From: Candidatus Amunia macphersoniae | Lineage (GTDB): Bacteria > Chloroflexota > Dormibacteria > Aeolococcales > Aeolococcaceae | DNA: 64,000 nucleotides | NCBI GenBank assembly: GCA_016464795.1 | Contig: JAEKNN010000046.1 | Coordinates: 43,699 to 107,698 of the forward strand | Direction: 5' to 3' | Shown: one piece after another, positions 54,203-63,826 of the stretch | Layout: each line of letters begins with the position of its first letter | Position numbering within the stretch: position 1 is the stretch's first letter | The notes under the pieces: model-generated | The model's database searches: none | What the model was told of the DNA's origin: nothing | What the model saw: only the letters and a program-made list of their open reading frames with translations | Position numbers and translations under genes: made by a program

Positions 54203-55769
54203 GCTGGGCCTGCTGCAACGGCCGCAACCGGTCACGCCGCAGGCAGGACCCCGGGGGTCGGGGACGAGCACCTTCTGGATCTTCAGCCTGGGGTCGGCGA
54301 TGCTCCTGCTGATGAGCTGGCTGCTGCCCTGGTTCGTCAGGCCCACCTCGAGCGGAGTTGGCTACAGCCCGATGGACGTGGTGACGTCCAGCCCCACCGG
54401 GATCGGCACCATCCTCGTCTACATCCTCGCCGTGACCATGCTGATCATGGTGTTGTCGCCGGTCCTCGAGATCGCCTACAGGCTTCGCAAGGAGGCGACC
54501 CCGCGGCGCTTCGACACCCTCCGTGGGATCGCAGCCGTGATCGGTCTGGTGTCCACGGTGGCGGTCTTCGTGCTGGCGCGGATCATGCGTGAGGAACCCC
54601 TGTTCGGCCAGATCGACAGCCACTCCATCACCGATTCGGCGGTGTGGCTCACCATGGCCGGCTACATCATCGCCGCCGTCACGTACGGAGCACGCCAGCG
54701 GGTGACCCATCGACCCAGCCTGGCATTCGGTGCGGTTGCCCTTCCGTTCGGCCTCCTGCTTCCGCTGATGTTTCACCAGGCGCCGGACTTCATTCTCTGG
54801 GCGGCGGAATCGCTGGCCGTCTACATGCTTCTGGCCCTGGGGTTGAACGTCGTGGTGGGTTTCGCCGGGCTGCTCGACCTCGGATACGCGGCCTTCTTCG
54901 CGATCGGGGCCTACACGTGCGCATCGCTGGCCTCGCCGAAGCACTCCATCCACCTGCCACTGTGGGTGCTGATCTTTCTGGGCGCCGCGGTGGCCTCGAT
55001 GTTCGGCGCGGTGCTTGGTGCGCCGACGCTGCGCCTGCGAGGCGATTACCTGGCCATTGTCACCCTCGGGTTCGGCGAGATCATTCCGGATCTCGCAACC
55101 AACAACGTGGGTAAGCTCACCGGTGGTCCCGACGGGATCTCGTCGATCGACCAACCGGCGCTCGGGCCCATCCACTTCGGAACCAACAAGGAGTGGTACT
55201 ACTGGTCCCTGCTGGTAGTGGTGATCGTTGTGATCATCCTCTTACGCAACCTCGAACGGTCACGCATGGGTCGAGCATGGGTCGCGCTGCGTGAGGACGA
55301 GGTGGCCGCAGCTGCCACCGGCATCAACACCACCTCCACCAAGCTGCTCGCCTTCGCCATCGGTGCCTCGATCAGTGGCATCGCCGGTGCGTTTTACGGA
55401 TCCATCGTGACGGTGGTCACCCCACAGGACTTCAACTTCTCCGTGTCGGTGTCGATCCTCAGCATGATCGTGCTGGGGGGCATCGGCAACATCACAGGCG
55501 TCATCGTCGGGAGTTTTGCCTTGACCTTCGTCATCTTCTGGGTGCTGCAGAACCTGAACGAATGGTCGGGCACGCTCGGTCAGACCATCAACGTGCCCAC
55601 CCTCGGCAACCTCAACTTCAGCCAGTACACGTACATCGTGTACGGAGTGACGCTGATCCTGATGATGCTCTTACGCCCTGGAGGGCTGATCCCCAGTCGA
55701 GCGCGCCAGATAGAGCTGAAGAGTGGCGGCGAAGAGGAGTCTCTGGCCGCTGTGCAGGGGCGTGCTTGA
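54195..55769 (+). CDS. livM: Branched-chain amino acid-type ABC permease, LivM
   Basis: A 524-aa permease. The last ~330 residues are the LivM core: LALGLNVVVGFAGLLDLGYAAFFAIGAYT, TLGFGEII and MIVLGGIGNITGVIVG. Ahead of it lie about 190 extra residues with four or five further helices (FSLGSAMLLLMSWLLPWF, VYILAVTMLIMVLSPVL), not part of the usual fold. The GTG start overlaps livH by 8 bases; the stop overlaps the livG start (TGATG). Confidence 0.9.
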   Translation: MPRLGLLQRPQPVTPQAGPRGSGTSTFWIFSLGSAMLLLMSWLLPWFVRPTSSGVGYSPMDVVTSSPTGIGTILVYILAVTMLIMVLSPVLEIAYRLRKEATPRRFDTLRGIAAVIGLVSTVAVFVLARIMREEPLFGQIDSHSITDSAVWLTMAGYIIAAVTYGARQRVTHRPSLAFGAVALPFGLLLPLMFHQAPDFILWAAESLAVYMLLALGLNVVVGFAGLLDLGYAAFFAIGAYTCASLASPKHSIHLPLWVLIFLGAAVASMFGAVLGAPTLRLRGDYLAIVTLGFGEIIPDLATNNVGKLTGGPDGISSIDQPALGPIHFGTNKEWYYWSLLVVVIVVIILLRNLERSRMGRAWVALREDEVAAAATGINTTSTKLLAFAIGASISGIAGAFYGSIVTVVTPQDFNFSVSVSILSMIVLGGIGNITGVIVGSFALTFVIFWVLQNLNEWSGTLGQTINVPTLGNLNFSQYTYIVYGVTLILMMLLRPGGLIPSRARQIELKSGGEEESLAAVQGRA

Positions 55770-56551
55770 TGGCGTTGATGGAGATCAACAACATGGTCAA
55801 GCGGTTCGGGGGCCTGATGGCTGTCAACGACGTCTCGTTCGCCGTCGACAGCCGTGAGATCGTCTCGATGATCGGTCCCAATGGCGCCGGCAAGACCACG
55901 GCCTTCAACTGCATCACCGGGCTGTACCCCATCACCACCGGCGACGTGCTTTTCGACGGTCGCAGCATCACTGGTCAGCCGCCACACCGCATCACCAGGC
56001 TTGGCATCGCCAGGACCTTCCAGAACATCCGCCTCTTCTCATTCATGACCGCCCTCGACAATGTCATGGTCGGTGCTCACTCGTGGATGTCCGCCCATGT
56101 GTGGGACAGCGTGATCAAGTCGCCGCGCGCACGGGCCGACGAGCGCCGCGTCACGGATCGTGCCCACGACCTCCTCGACCAGTTGGGGCTGAGCCGGTAT
56201 GCCGGCGCGTACGCACGTGAGCTGCCGTATGGACTTCAGCGCCGGCTCGAGATCGCCCGCGCGCTCGCCACCCAGCCACGAATCCTCCTGCTCGACGAGC
56301 CTGCCGCCGGGCTCAATCCACAGGAGAAGAAGGAGCTGATGGCGCTGATCTCTCGACTCCGCGAGGAGGGGCTGACCATCTTTCTCATCGAGCACGACAT
56401 GAGGGTCGTCATGGAGATCAGCGATCGCATCGTGGTGCTCGACCACGGAGTCAAGATCACCGAGGGCAGACCACTCGAGGTCCGCAACAACCCGCAGGTG
56501 ATCGAGGCTTACCTCGGCCACGGGGCTGCCGAGCGGATGGCGGACGCGTGA
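55769..56551 (+). CDS. livG: ABC transporter ATP-binding protein, LivG
   Basis: A 260-aa ATPase. Walker A is MIGPNGAGKTTAFNC, the Q loop is ARTFQNIRLF, the signature motif is LPYGLQRRLEIARALA (replacing LSGGQ, usual in LivG), and Walker B is RILLLDEPAAGLNPQE; the switch histidine follows in FLIEHDMRVV. The C-terminal NPQVIEAYLGHG tail is the LivG hallmark. The ATG overlaps the livM stop by one base and the livF start overlaps its end by four. Confidence 0.93.
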   Translation: MALMEINNMVKRFGGLMAVNDVSFAVDSREIVSMIGPNGAGKTTAFNCITGLYPITTGDVLFDGRSITGQPPHRITRLGIARTFQNIRLFSFMTALDNVMVGAHSWMSAHVWDSVIKSPRARADERRVTDRAHDLLDQLGLSRYAGAYARELPYGLQRRLEIARALATQPRILLLDEPAAGLNPQEKKELMALISRLREEGLTIFLIEHDMRVVMEISDRIVVLDHGVKITEGRPLEVRNNPQVIEAYLGHGAAERMADA

Positions 56552-57306
56552 CCGGAACAGCCGCGGTGCTGACCGGGGCCGATGCTGGCAGTGGAATGCC
56601 CGTCCTCGAGCTCCGTGAGGTCGACGTCCTGTACGGCCGCGTCCAGGCGCTACGGGGCGTGTCATTGACCGTCGGGGCGGGTGAGATCGTTGCTCTGATC
56701 GGCAGCAACGGCGCCGGCAAGACCACCACTCTGCGCACCATCAGCGGTCTGGTGCGGCCGTCCAAGGGATCGATCCTGCTTCGGGGCCAACCGATCCACA
56801 CGCTCGGAGCCGAGAAGATCGCTCGGCTCGGCGTCGGCCACGCTCCCGAAGGGCGCCGCCTCTTCGGCCGGATGACGGTGCGCGAGAACCTCGACATGGG
56901 AGCGTACAGCCGCAAGGATCGCGCCGGGGTCAGGTCAGACTTCGAGCGCGTCTATGAGCTGTTCCCGCGCGTCAAGGAACGCTCAGGTCAGCTGGCCGGC
57001 AGCCTGTCAGGTGGCGAGCAGCAGATGGTTGCAATCGGCCGAGCCATGATGGCGCGACCCACCGTCCTGCTCCTGGACGAGCCTTCGCTCGGACTGGCCC
57101 CAATCGTCGTGGAGAACCTGTTCGCGGTCATCCGCGAGATCAACCAGGGCGGCACCACTGTCCTGCTCATCGAGCAGAACGCCCTGCTCGCGCTCAACAC
57201 GGCGCGCCGCGGATACGTTCTCGAGGTTGGCGAGGTGGCCACCTCTGGACCTTCCCAAGAACTGTTGCGGTCGCCGGAGGTGCAACGAGCCTATCTGGGG
57301 ATGTGA
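56548..57306 (+). CDS. livF: ABC transporter ATP-binding protein, LivF
   Basis: A 252-aa ATPase. Walker A is LIGSNGAGKTTTLRTI, the Q-loop region is GHAPEGRRLFGRMTV (typical LivF), the signature is GSLSGGEQQMVAIGRAMM, Walker B is VLLLDEPSLGLAP, and the H loop and D loop follow. It forms a heterodimer with LivG on LivHM. It begins with about 12 extra residues. The stop overlaps the diguanylate cyclase start (GTGA). Confidence 0.94.
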   Translation: MTGTAAVLTGADAGSGMPVLELREVDVLYGRVQALRGVSLTVGAGEIVALIGSNGAGKTTTLRTISGLVRPSKGSILLRGQPIHTLGAEKIARLGVGHAPEGRRLFGRMTVRENLDMGAYSRKDRAGVRSDFERVYELFPRVKERSGQLAGSLSGGEQQMVAIGRAMMARPTVLLLDEPSLGLAPIVVENLFAVIREINQGGTTVLLIEQNALLALNTARRGYVLEVGEVATSGPSQELLRSPEVQRAYLGM

Positions 57307-58175
57307 CCCAGAACGCACGGAACCTGTGTTCGTGGCACCATTGGCGTGAACCGCGGACCACTCGAGGCAGAACGTTGCAACAGCGCGGCAAGAATCCTCA
57401 GGCACCAGCGGCCCGGTCGGAGTCGACCGCCGATGCCGACAAGTTGAGCAGGGAAGCGCTCGCCGCTGTCCTGCCCGAACTGTCCGATGCCACAGCCGAT
57501 CTGGTGGGCTGGGTCGGCGACAGCGCGCGCAGCCGCAAGCCCCTGTCGCCGGCGCGTGCGCGCAAAGTCCTGGGAGCCGCTCTCGGCATCGCTGAACCGG
57601 GTCTCGCCAGGGTGCGCGATGCGGACGTGGCGGTGGCGGTGAACCGGCTGCGCGCGCTCGTCGACCAGTGCACCCACCTCGCCGGGCAGGTCACCGTCGA
57701 CGAGCTCACGGGTGCGCTGCGACGCGGAGCCGGGCTCGCCGCGCTGCAGCGGGAGATCGATCGCAACCGTCGCACCCCCGGCAAGGGGTTGGTCGTCATC
57801 TTCATCGACGTCGACGGCCTCAAGGCGGTGAACGACCGCCACGGTCACGCCGCCGGAGACGAGCGTCTGCGGGAGACGGTGGCCGCGTTGCGCGACCGGC
57901 TGCGCTCCTATGACCTGATTGTGCGATACGGGGGCGACGAGTTCCTCTGCGTGCTCACCGACAGTGGCACGTCCGAAGCCCAGGTCACCGCGGCAAGTCT
58001 CCGCGAGCAGGTCCACGAGCGCACTGGCGGCACCATCAGCGTCGGCATCACTGAGCTCACCGCCGGTGACACGGTCGGTGGGCTGGTGGACCGCGCCGAC
58101 GTCGCTCTGTACGCCGGACGCCGCGACCGGATCACCTCTGCGCCGGCAGCGGCTAGCAGCGCCGCACTCCACTAG
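57303..58175 (+). CDS. Cytoplasmic GGDEF diguanylate cyclase
   Basis: About 290 aa. The C-terminal GGDEF domain (from about residue 135) includes TVDELTGALRRGAGL, VVIFIDVDGLKAVNDRHGHAAGDERL, and the active-site loop RYGGDEFLCVL, with all catalytic residues intact. The primary inhibitory site R-x-x-D five residues before GGDEF reads LRSYDLIVRYGGDEF, which is close but not the classical RxxD spacing. The N-terminal 130 residues are helical and unrecognised. No membrane segment. The start overlaps livF; a later TTG near 57375 is possible. Confidence 0.88.
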   Translation: MTQNARNLCSWHHWREPRTTRGRTLQQRGKNPQAPAARSESTADADKLSREALAAVLPELSDATADLVGWVGDSARSRKPLSPARARKVLGAALGIAEPGLARVRDADVAVAVNRLRALVDQCTHLAGQVTVDELTGALRRGAGLAALQREIDRNRRTPGKGLVVIFIDVDGLKAVNDRHGHAAGDERLRETVAALRDRLRSYDLIVRYGGDEFLCVLTDSGTSEAQVTAASLREQVHERTGGTISVGITELTAGDTVGGLVDRADVALYAGRRDRITSAPAAASSAALH

Positions 58176-59101
58176 GCTCCCCAGCCCCTGAGCACGCCCG
58201 CCGCGATGGCACTGGCGGCGGCGATCACGAAGGCTCCGTACTCGGCGATCAGAGCGCGGCTGGTGCCCCGGGCGAGCAGCGCGGCAGCCAGGCCGCGCAG
58301 GCCATACCAGACCACCAGCAACAGGCCGGCCCGGATGGTTCCGCGCCCACTGACCGGGAGCAGCACCAGCGCCGCGCAGAGGAGTCCGCTGATCACCGCA
58401 GCGGCGGTGACGGCCACCCGGCCGCGGACCTCCTCGGTGAGCAGCGCGTCGGCGGAGACCAGCAACACGCCGCATCCGCACAGGCCCAGACTGCCGGAGG
58501 TCGCCAGTCCTCCACCGAACGACGCCAGCAACAGTGGCGCCAGCACGGCGATGCCGGCACCGTCCCGCATCAGCCTGGCGACGGTTCCCTCGCGACCCGC
58601 GGCGCGCAGGCCGCCGAGATGCGGGATCCCGCCGATGACCAGCGCCGCCACGGCGCCGGCAGCCACGCGCAGCCTGAGGTCTCCATTGCTGCCCAGCACC
58701 ACCACGAACGCCGCGATCGCCGCCACCGGAAGAAAGGTTGCAGCCATCGCATGGCGCAGATCACGGCCGTACACCAGTCGGTCATAGAGGGTGAGGGTGA
58801 GGGCGGTGGCGATCGCCAGCGAGCCACAGATGATGACGGTGCCGCGCAGACCGAGCACCTGTGGCCGGAGCGCTGCCACCACCGCGCACACCGCCGCACC
58901 CAGTGCTGTGTGCACCAGCGGTAGTGGCACATCACTGAGAGTGTGCACCTCGGCGCGCAACCCCAACGCGCTGCGCGCACTCTCGGCGTAGAAGGCATTG
59001 CCGCGGCGGCGTTGCGGACCGGTGCCTCCACCGGTTGGGGCGCCGCCGTCCGCGTTGCGGAGGTCGCGGTGCCATCCGTCAGCGGGTGTTCGTGCCCTCA
59101 C
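58172..59101 (-). CDS. Hypothetical polytopic membrane protein
   Basis: About 309 aa. The function is not recognised. A 55-residue Gly/Arg-rich soluble N terminus is followed by about eight hydrophobic helices, among them LVHTALGAAVCAVVAALRP and AGIAVLAPLLLASFGGGLA. Loops are short and no conserved catalytic motif could be made out. The start at GTG 59101 overlaps the cupin stop, but a later start is quite possible. Its stop overlaps the convergent GGDEF gene by four bases. Confidence 0.6.
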   Translation of the reverse strand: MRARTPADGWHRDLRNADGGAPTGGGTGPQRRRGNAFYAESARSALGLRAEVHTLSDVPLPLVHTALGAAVCAVVAALRPQVLGLRGTVIICGSLAIATALTLTLYDRLVYGRDLRHAMAATFLPVAAIAAFVVVLGSNGDLRLRVAAGAVAALVIGGIPHLGGLRAAGREGTVARLMRDGAGIAVLAPLLLASFGGGLATSGSLGLCGCGVLLVSADALLTEEVRGRVAVTAAAVISGLLCAALVLLPVSGRGTIRAGLLLVVWYGLRGLAAALLARGTSRALIAEYGAFVIAAASAIAAGVLRGWGA

Positions 59102-59474
59102 GTCCGTAACTGTCCTCCAACCGCACCACGTCATCGATCTCCGGCGATGACACCTCGAAGATGTCGCTGTCCTCCACCGCGATGAAACGGTGACGCCGAC
59201 CGGGTCGCACCCGTGCCACCGTTCCTGGGGGCATGCGGTGGGTCCGCACCTCTCCCCGTTCGTCCTCGAGCACGAGATCGATCAGCCCGGACGCGATGTA
59301 GATGGACTCGTCCTTCTGAACGTGATACTGCAGGCTGAGCTGCTGGCCCTTGTTGACGTGGATGATCTTGCCGAGGTAGCGATCGGTGATCGCCCAGCGC
59401 AGCTCATATCCCCACGGCTTGTCAACCCTGCGCTCTTCTGCCGCCGTCACGTCCTGGCTCGTATCGCCGCTCAT
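59079..59474 (-). CDS. Stand-alone cupin, mannose-6-phosphate isomerase type II-like
   Basis: A 131-aa cupin. VDKPWGYELRW is the well-known start of the phosphomannose isomerase C-terminal domain of AlgA/ManC proteins. GQQLSLQYHVQKDESIYIASG has the metal histidine and glutamate; MPPGTVARVRPGRRHRFIA is the second cupin motif. It resembles the domain usually fused to mannose-1-phosphate guanylyltransferase. The ATG at 59474 has a GGAAG-type site upstream. It lies 13 bases after the phosphomannomutase stop. Confidence 0.85.
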   Translation of the reverse strand: MSGDTSQDVTAAEERRVDKPWGYELRWAITDRYLGKIIHVNKGQQLSLQYHVQKDESIYIASGLIDLVLEDERGEVRTHRMPPGTVARVRPGRRHRFIAVEDSDIFEVSSPEIDDVVRLEDSYGREGTNTR

Positions 59475-59487
59475 CTTCCGTTCCCCT

Positions 59488-60927
59488 CTACTGGTGTCCG
59501 GACGGAACGCCGAGGTGGTCCTCGAGCGCGGTGAGGAGCTCATCCACGCGCTGTGAGTCAGCGGCTTCGCTGTACACGCGCATCAGTGGCTCTGTCCCGC
59601 TCATCCGCACCAGAGCCCACGAACCATCCTCGAGGTAGAACTTGAAGCCGTCGTCATTGCGGGTGCGCACCACCTTGCTCCCACCGAGCTCGGTTGGTGG
59701 ATGCTCCTCGATGCGCCGGTAGGTCTCTGCCTTGCGGTCCTCGTACCCATCGCGATCGAAGCGGATGTCGCGACGGTTGTAGGCGTGCGGGCCGACCAGC
59801 TCGACAAGATGGTCGAGGATGCGCGAGAGCGGCAGCTGGTACTCGACGATCATGTCGGCGACCATCAGCCCGGCGAGGATTCCGTCACGCTCGGGAATAT
59901 GGCCGCGGAAGGCGAACCCCCCCGACTCCTCACCCCCCAGCAGTGCATCCTTCTCCATCATCACCGCCCCGATGTACTTGAATCCCACCGGCATCTCGTG
60001 AACGGTGACGCCGAAGCGGCGGCCCAGAGCATCGACCATGTTGGTGGTGGTGAGCGATCGCACTATGTCGCCGCGCTGCCCGCGTTTCTCCAGCAGGTAC
60101 ATGCTGAACAGCGCCATCACCTCGAGCTGGTTGACGTAACGTCCGGTCTCATCGATCACCCCGACACGATCAGCATCACCGTCGTTGGCGATGCCCACGT
60201 CGTGGTGACCCTCTGCCATCAGTGCCATCGCCTCGGGCATGTACCGGTCGATTGGCTCGGGGTGCATGCCGCCGAATCCAGGGTTGCGCTCGGAGTGCAA
60301 CTCGGTGACCGTGGTGCTGCCCCCCTCGAGAATGCGCGAGAACATCCCGGCCCCGGCGCCGTACATCGACTCGTGCATGATCTTGAGCCCAGCCCCGCGC
60401 AACCTGCTGAGATCGATCATTCGCCCGAGCTGCTCCGTGTAGGACGGGAGCGGATCGAAGAGCTCGACCGCTCCCCCCCTCAGCGCGTCCTCGAAGGACA
60501 TGGTCTTCACCCCGCTGGACAGCGCGGCGGCAGTGTTCGTCTCGAGCTCGGCGACCACCTCAGGCGAGGCCGAGCCGCCAAAGTCGGGCTTGTACTTGAG
60601 GCCGTTGAACTCCATCGGGTTGTGGCTGGCGGTGACCACAACCCCGCCGGCGGCGTGTCGCTGCACCACCGTCCACGACACCGTGGGCGTGGGAGTCACT
60701 CTGTCGAGCAGGATCACATGACGACCGTTGGCGGCCAGGACTCGGGCGACCTCGCGCGCGAACAGCTCGGCACAGTAGCGCGAGTCGTGGCCCACCACCA
60801 CCGGGCGCGACTCGCCGCGGAGGTACGTCGCCACGCCCTGCGCCACCGCACCAACGTTGGCGTACGTGAAGTCGTCGGCCACCACAGCCCGCCAGCCGTC
60901 GGTCCCGAAGCGGATCGTCGCCGTCAT
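59488..60927 (-). CDS. Phosphoglucomutase/phosphomannomutase family protein
   Basis: A 479-aa alpha-D-phosphohexomutase. The phosphoserine loop is VVVTASHNPMEFNGLKYKP, the metal loop is GIANDGDADRVGVIDE, the sugar-specificity loop is LGGEESGGFAFRGHIPE, and the C-terminal phosphate-binding loop is RMSGTEPLMRVYSEA. It makes mannose-1- or glucose-1-phosphate; location with the cupin isomerase and a sugar-1-phosphate nucleotidyltransferase favours mannose. The ATG at 60927 gives the conserved MTATIRFGTDGWR; ATG 60936 is 3 codons longer. Confidence 0.92.
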   Translation of the reverse strand: MTATIRFGTDGWRAVVADDFTYANVGAVAQGVATYLRGESRPVVVGHDSRYCAELFAREVARVLAANGRHVILLDRVTPTPTVSWTVVQRHAAGGVVVTASHNPMEFNGLKYKPDFGGSASPEVVAELETNTAAALSSGVKTMSFEDALRGGAVELFDPLPSYTEQLGRMIDLSRLRGAGLKIMHESMYGAGAGMFSRILEGGSTTVTELHSERNPGFGGMHPEPIDRYMPEAMALMAEGHHDVGIANDGDADRVGVIDETGRYVNQLEVMALFSMYLLEKRGQRGDIVRSLTTTNMVDALGRRFGVTVHEMPVGFKYIGAVMMEKDALLGGEESGGFAFRGHIPERDGILAGLMVADMIVEYQLPLSRILDHLVELVGPHAYNRRDIRFDRDGYEDRKAETYRRIEEHPPTELGGSKVVRTRNDDGFKFYLEDGSWALVRMSGTEPLMRVYSEAADSQRVDELLTALEDHLGVPSGHQ

Positions 60928-61014
60928 GGACGGCATTCTGCGCGATGGAGAGGAAGCGGCGGGAGCCCTCCGAGTGCTCCTGATGGCCGCGGAACCACTT
61001 GCTACCATGCCGCC

Positions 61015-61461
61015 ATGTTCGCCATGAGGTCGCTGGCAGGCAGTCTCTGTGGCGCGACCCTGCTGCTGACGGCCTTGACGGCGTGCGGCGACACCACCAA
61101 GGTGCCCGAGGCCGCACCGGCCACTCCCTTCATGACCGGTTCGGTGGAGATCACTCAGCAGGGCAATGCCAACGTATCCATCGACGCCGCCTCGGTCACC
61201 TTCAAGCTCGACGCCTCACGCTCCCTGGTGATGCATCTCATGCTCACCTCTCACAGCCCGCTGGCGCAGACCATCAGCATTCGCGGTTCGCTGTACGACA
61301 CCAAACACAACCTTGTCGGCGACGCGGTCGGGGGCCAGATCAACGTCGTGCCAGGCCAGCCGACCGGCGTCGAGCTCACCGGCCCCACCCCCCTGGGCAC
61401 CATCGCCTCCGCCAGGCTGGAGGTCAGCAGCCCGCCTGCGCAAACTCCAGTGCCGACGTGA
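61015..61461 (+). CDS. Small exported lipoprotein
   Basis: A 148-aa protein with a lipoprotein signal (SLAGSLCGATLLLTALTACG; lipid cysteine near residue 24) and an all-beta mature part (VSIDAASVTFKLDASRSLVM, SIRGSLYDTKHNL) resembling a small immunoglobulin-like fold such as PCuAC or fibronectin-like domains. No copper-binding histidine/methionine pattern is complete. Function unknown. It reads between the minus-strand mutase and nucleotidyltransferase genes. Confidence 0.75.
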   Translation: MFAMRSLAGSLCGATLLLTALTACGDTTKVPEAAPATPFMTGSVEITQQGNANVSIDAASVTFKLDASRSLVMHLMLTSHSPLAQTISIRGSLYDTKHNLVGDAVGGQINVVPGQPTGVELTGPTPLGTIASARLEVSSPPAQTPVPT

Positions 61462-61467
61462 TCCGGG

Positions 61468-62607
61468 CTACATCAGGTCGTCCCGTCCCTCATCCCGGAG
61501 TTGATCCACAACCATCCGCACCCTCTGCGCGTCCTCCAGCGGCAGCACCAGGACAGCGTCTCCGGTGTCGATGACGGCGAGGCCCTCAGCGCCGACGACG
61601 GCCACCATACGGCCGCCCCGGGACTCGACATAACAGCCGCGCGTGCCCACCAACACCGCGCCGCCGCTGCTGACGTTGCCGTCGACATCCGCGGCTGAAT
61701 GCCGGCTGGCGGCCAGGTCGGCCCAGGTGCCCAGGTCTGACCACTCGAAGTGCGCTCGCACCACAGTCAGCCGGCTGGTGCGCTCGAACAGCAGCGGCTC
61801 GACTGCCAGCGGGACGAGGCCCGTGTACAGCCGTGTCGCCAGGCTCTCGTCACCGCTGGCACGGGCCTCGACCACCCGGCGCAGGACCAGGTCGAGGCCA
61901 GGGTCGGCGGCGGCGAGCTCAGCGAGAAACGCCCCCGCCGTCCAGGCGAACAGCCCCAGATTCCAGAGATGGCGGCCGTCGCGAATGAACTCCTCGGCGC
62001 GCTCTCGGTCCGGCTTCTCGACGAAACCCTGCGCCCGAGCCGCGTGCAGGGCCGCGGCCGCAGCCACCAGGACGGGGTCGGCGCCAGTGGCTGACGGTTG
62101 TGTCCACCGCTCCGGGGGTTGGTCCTCGCCGAGCGCGATGTAGCCCAGCCCCGTTGCCGGGGCGCTCGGTGTCAAGCCCACGGTGGCGAGACCATCGGTG
62201 GCCACGGCCCAGCCAGCGGAGGCGAGCACGGCGGCGCGGTACGCCTCCTCGTCGCCAACCCAGTGGTCGGCATGGACAGACGCGATGACGGCGTCGGGGT
62301 CGGTGCGAGCAATCTGGTGCACTGCCAGGCCCAGCGCGGGACCGGTGCCACGAGCGATGGGCTCAGCGATCACCGTCACCGCGCTGCTGCCGCCGCCATC
62401 GAGAGCGTCCAGGCAGGCGGCCGCCTGGCCGGTCGCGGTCACCAGGTGGATGCTGCCCCCGAGTGGCACGACCCGCTCCACAGTCGCGCGCAGAAGGGTC
62501 GCATCGCCGGGCCCCAGCGGCAGCAGGTGCTTGGGCACGGCGGCGCGGCTGAGCGGCCACAACCGGGTGCCGCTGCCGCCGGCCAGGACGACTATGTGGA
62601 AGGCCAC
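61468..62607 (-). CDS. Mannose-1-phosphate guanylyltransferase
   Basis: A 379-aa sugar-1-phosphate nucleotidyltransferase. The signature is VVLAGGSGTRLWPLSRAAVPKHLLPL at the N terminus. AVIASVHADHWVGDEEAYR, LGYIALGED, GFVEKPDRERAEEFI and HLWNLGLFAW follow, and the late FEWSDLGTWADLA is typical. The PKHLLPL spelling marks the GDP-mannose branch (PKQFL/PKHLL). With the mutase and the cupin isomerase it gives GDP-mannose. The GTG at 62607 fits the family N terminus; the longer frame upstream is shadow of metK. Confidence 0.9.
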   Translation of the reverse strand: MAFHIVVLAGGSGTRLWPLSRAAVPKHLLPLGPGDATLLRATVERVVPLGGSIHLVTATGQAAACLDALDGGGSSAVTVIAEPIARGTGPALGLAVHQIARTDPDAVIASVHADHWVGDEEAYRAAVLASAGWAVATDGLATVGLTPSAPATGLGYIALGEDQPPERWTQPSATGADPVLVAAAAALHAARAQGFVEKPDRERAEEFIRDGRHLWNLGLFAWTAGAFLAELAAADPGLDLVLRRVVEARASGDESLATRLYTGLVPLAVEPLLFERTSRLTVVRAHFEWSDLGTWADLAASRHSAADVDGNVSSGGAVLVGTRGCYVESRGGRMVAVVGAEGLAVIDTGDAVLVLPLEDAQRVRMVVDQLRDEGRDDLM

Positions 62608-62641
62608 GCGGCGGATGATGCGCGACGGCGGCCCGGCAGGG

Positions 62642-63826
62642 TCAGCCGGCGGCAGCCACAGCAAGCATCGGCTGGGTGCCGGCCTCTTCGGCGAGATCCA
62701 GCGCCCGGTCGGTCCGCTCCCACGGGAGGTCGAGGTCGTGTCGGCCGAAATGGCCGAAGGCCGCAACCTGCCGATAGATGGGCCGGCGCAGCTCGAGCGC
62801 CGCGATGATCCCGAACGGGGAGAGGTCGAAGTGCTTGGTGACCAGCTCCTCGATGCGCTCGACCGGAACGGTCTCGGTGCCGAAGGTCTCGACCAGGACC
62901 GACACGGGCTTGACCACGCCGATCGCGTAGGCCACTTGGATCTCGCACTTGGTGGCCATCCCGGCGGCGACGATGTTCTTGGCCACCCAGCGGGCTCCGT
63001 AGGCCGCGCTGCGGTCGACCTTGGTCGGATCCTTGCCGCTGAAGGCTCCGCCTCCATGCCGGGCGTAGCCACCGTAGCTGTCGACGATGATCTTGCGACC
63101 GGTCAGTCCGGCGTCGCCCTGGGGTCCCCCGATCACGAAGCGGCCGGTCGGGTTCACGTGGCGGATGGTGGCGTCGTCGAGCCAGCCCGACGGGATGACC
63201 GCCTCGACGACATGCTGCTGGACATCACTGAAGATCTGATCGTGGGAGGCGTCCTCGGAGTGCTGGATGCTCACCAGCACGTTGTCGACACGCACCGGGC
63301 GACCCTGGTCGTCGTATTCGACGGTGACCTGGGTCTTGCCGTCTGGTCGCGCCCAGCGCAGGGTGCCGTCGCGGCGCTTCTCGCTGAGTCGCCGAGCCAG
63401 CCCGTGGGCGAGCTGGATCGGCGCCGGCATCAGCTCGGGGGTCTCGTCGCAAGCGAACCCGAACATCATGCCCTGGTCGCCGGCGCCGCCGGTGTTGACC
63501 CCCTGGGCGATGTCGGGTGACTGCTCGTCGATGCAGACCAGGACACCGCAGGTCTCGTAGTCGAACCCGTACTTGGCACGGACGTAGCCGATGTCCTTGA
63601 TGGTGCGGCGCACGATTCCGGCGATGTCGACGTAGGCATCCGTGGAGATCTCACCGAAGACCAGGGCGGTCCCGGTGGTCAGGGCGGTCTCGCAGGCGAC
63701 TCGCCCGAGCGGGTCCTTGGTCAACACCGCGTCCAGCACAGCGTCGCTGATCTGGTCGGCCACCTTGTCGGGATGGCCCTCGGTGACCGATTCCGAGGTG
63801 AACAGGCGGCGGCGAGTGCGGCTCAT
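62642..63826 (-). CDS. metK: S-adenosylmethionine synthetase
   Basis: A 394-aa enzyme that makes S-adenosylmethionine from ATP and methionine. Conserved parts are [77 protein letters not shown] and [10 protein letters not shown]. The start is ATG 63826, with GGAGG 7 bases upstream; the longer open frame is discarded. The 174 bases upstream to the window edge were checked for a SAM riboswitch. No clear family consensus was seen. Confidence 0.97.
   Translation of the reverse strand: MSRTRRRLFTSESVTEGHPDKVADQISDAVLDAVLTKDPLGRVACETALTTGTALVFGEISTDAYVDIAGIVRRTIKDIGYVRAKYGFDYETCGVLVCIDEQSPDIAQGVNTGGAGDQGMMFGFACDETPELMPAPIQLAHGLARRLSEKRRDGTLRWARPDGKTQVTVEYDDQGRPVRVDNVLVSIQHSEDASHDQIFSDVQQHVVEAVIPSGWLDDATIRHVNPTGRFVIGGPQGDAGLTGRKIIVDSYGGYARHGGGAFSGKDPTKVDRSAAYGARWVAKNIVAAGMATKCEIQVAYAIGVVKPVSVLVETFGTETVPVERIEELVTKHFDLSPFGIIAALELRRPIYRQVAAFGHFGRHDLDLPWERTDRALDLAEEAGTQPMLAVAAAG

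Noticed and set aside
59701..61008. Long plus-strand open frame opposite the phosphohexomutase gene.
   Set aside because: It is the antisense shadow of a strongly conserved gene. Only the end of this frame, from 61015, is a real gene (a lipoprotein).
62608..63072. N-terminal extension of the mannose-1-phosphate guanylyltransferase into metK.
   Set aside because: The 155 extra residues are Ser/Arg/Pro-rich shadow of metK and the conserved N terminus begins exactly at GTG 62607.
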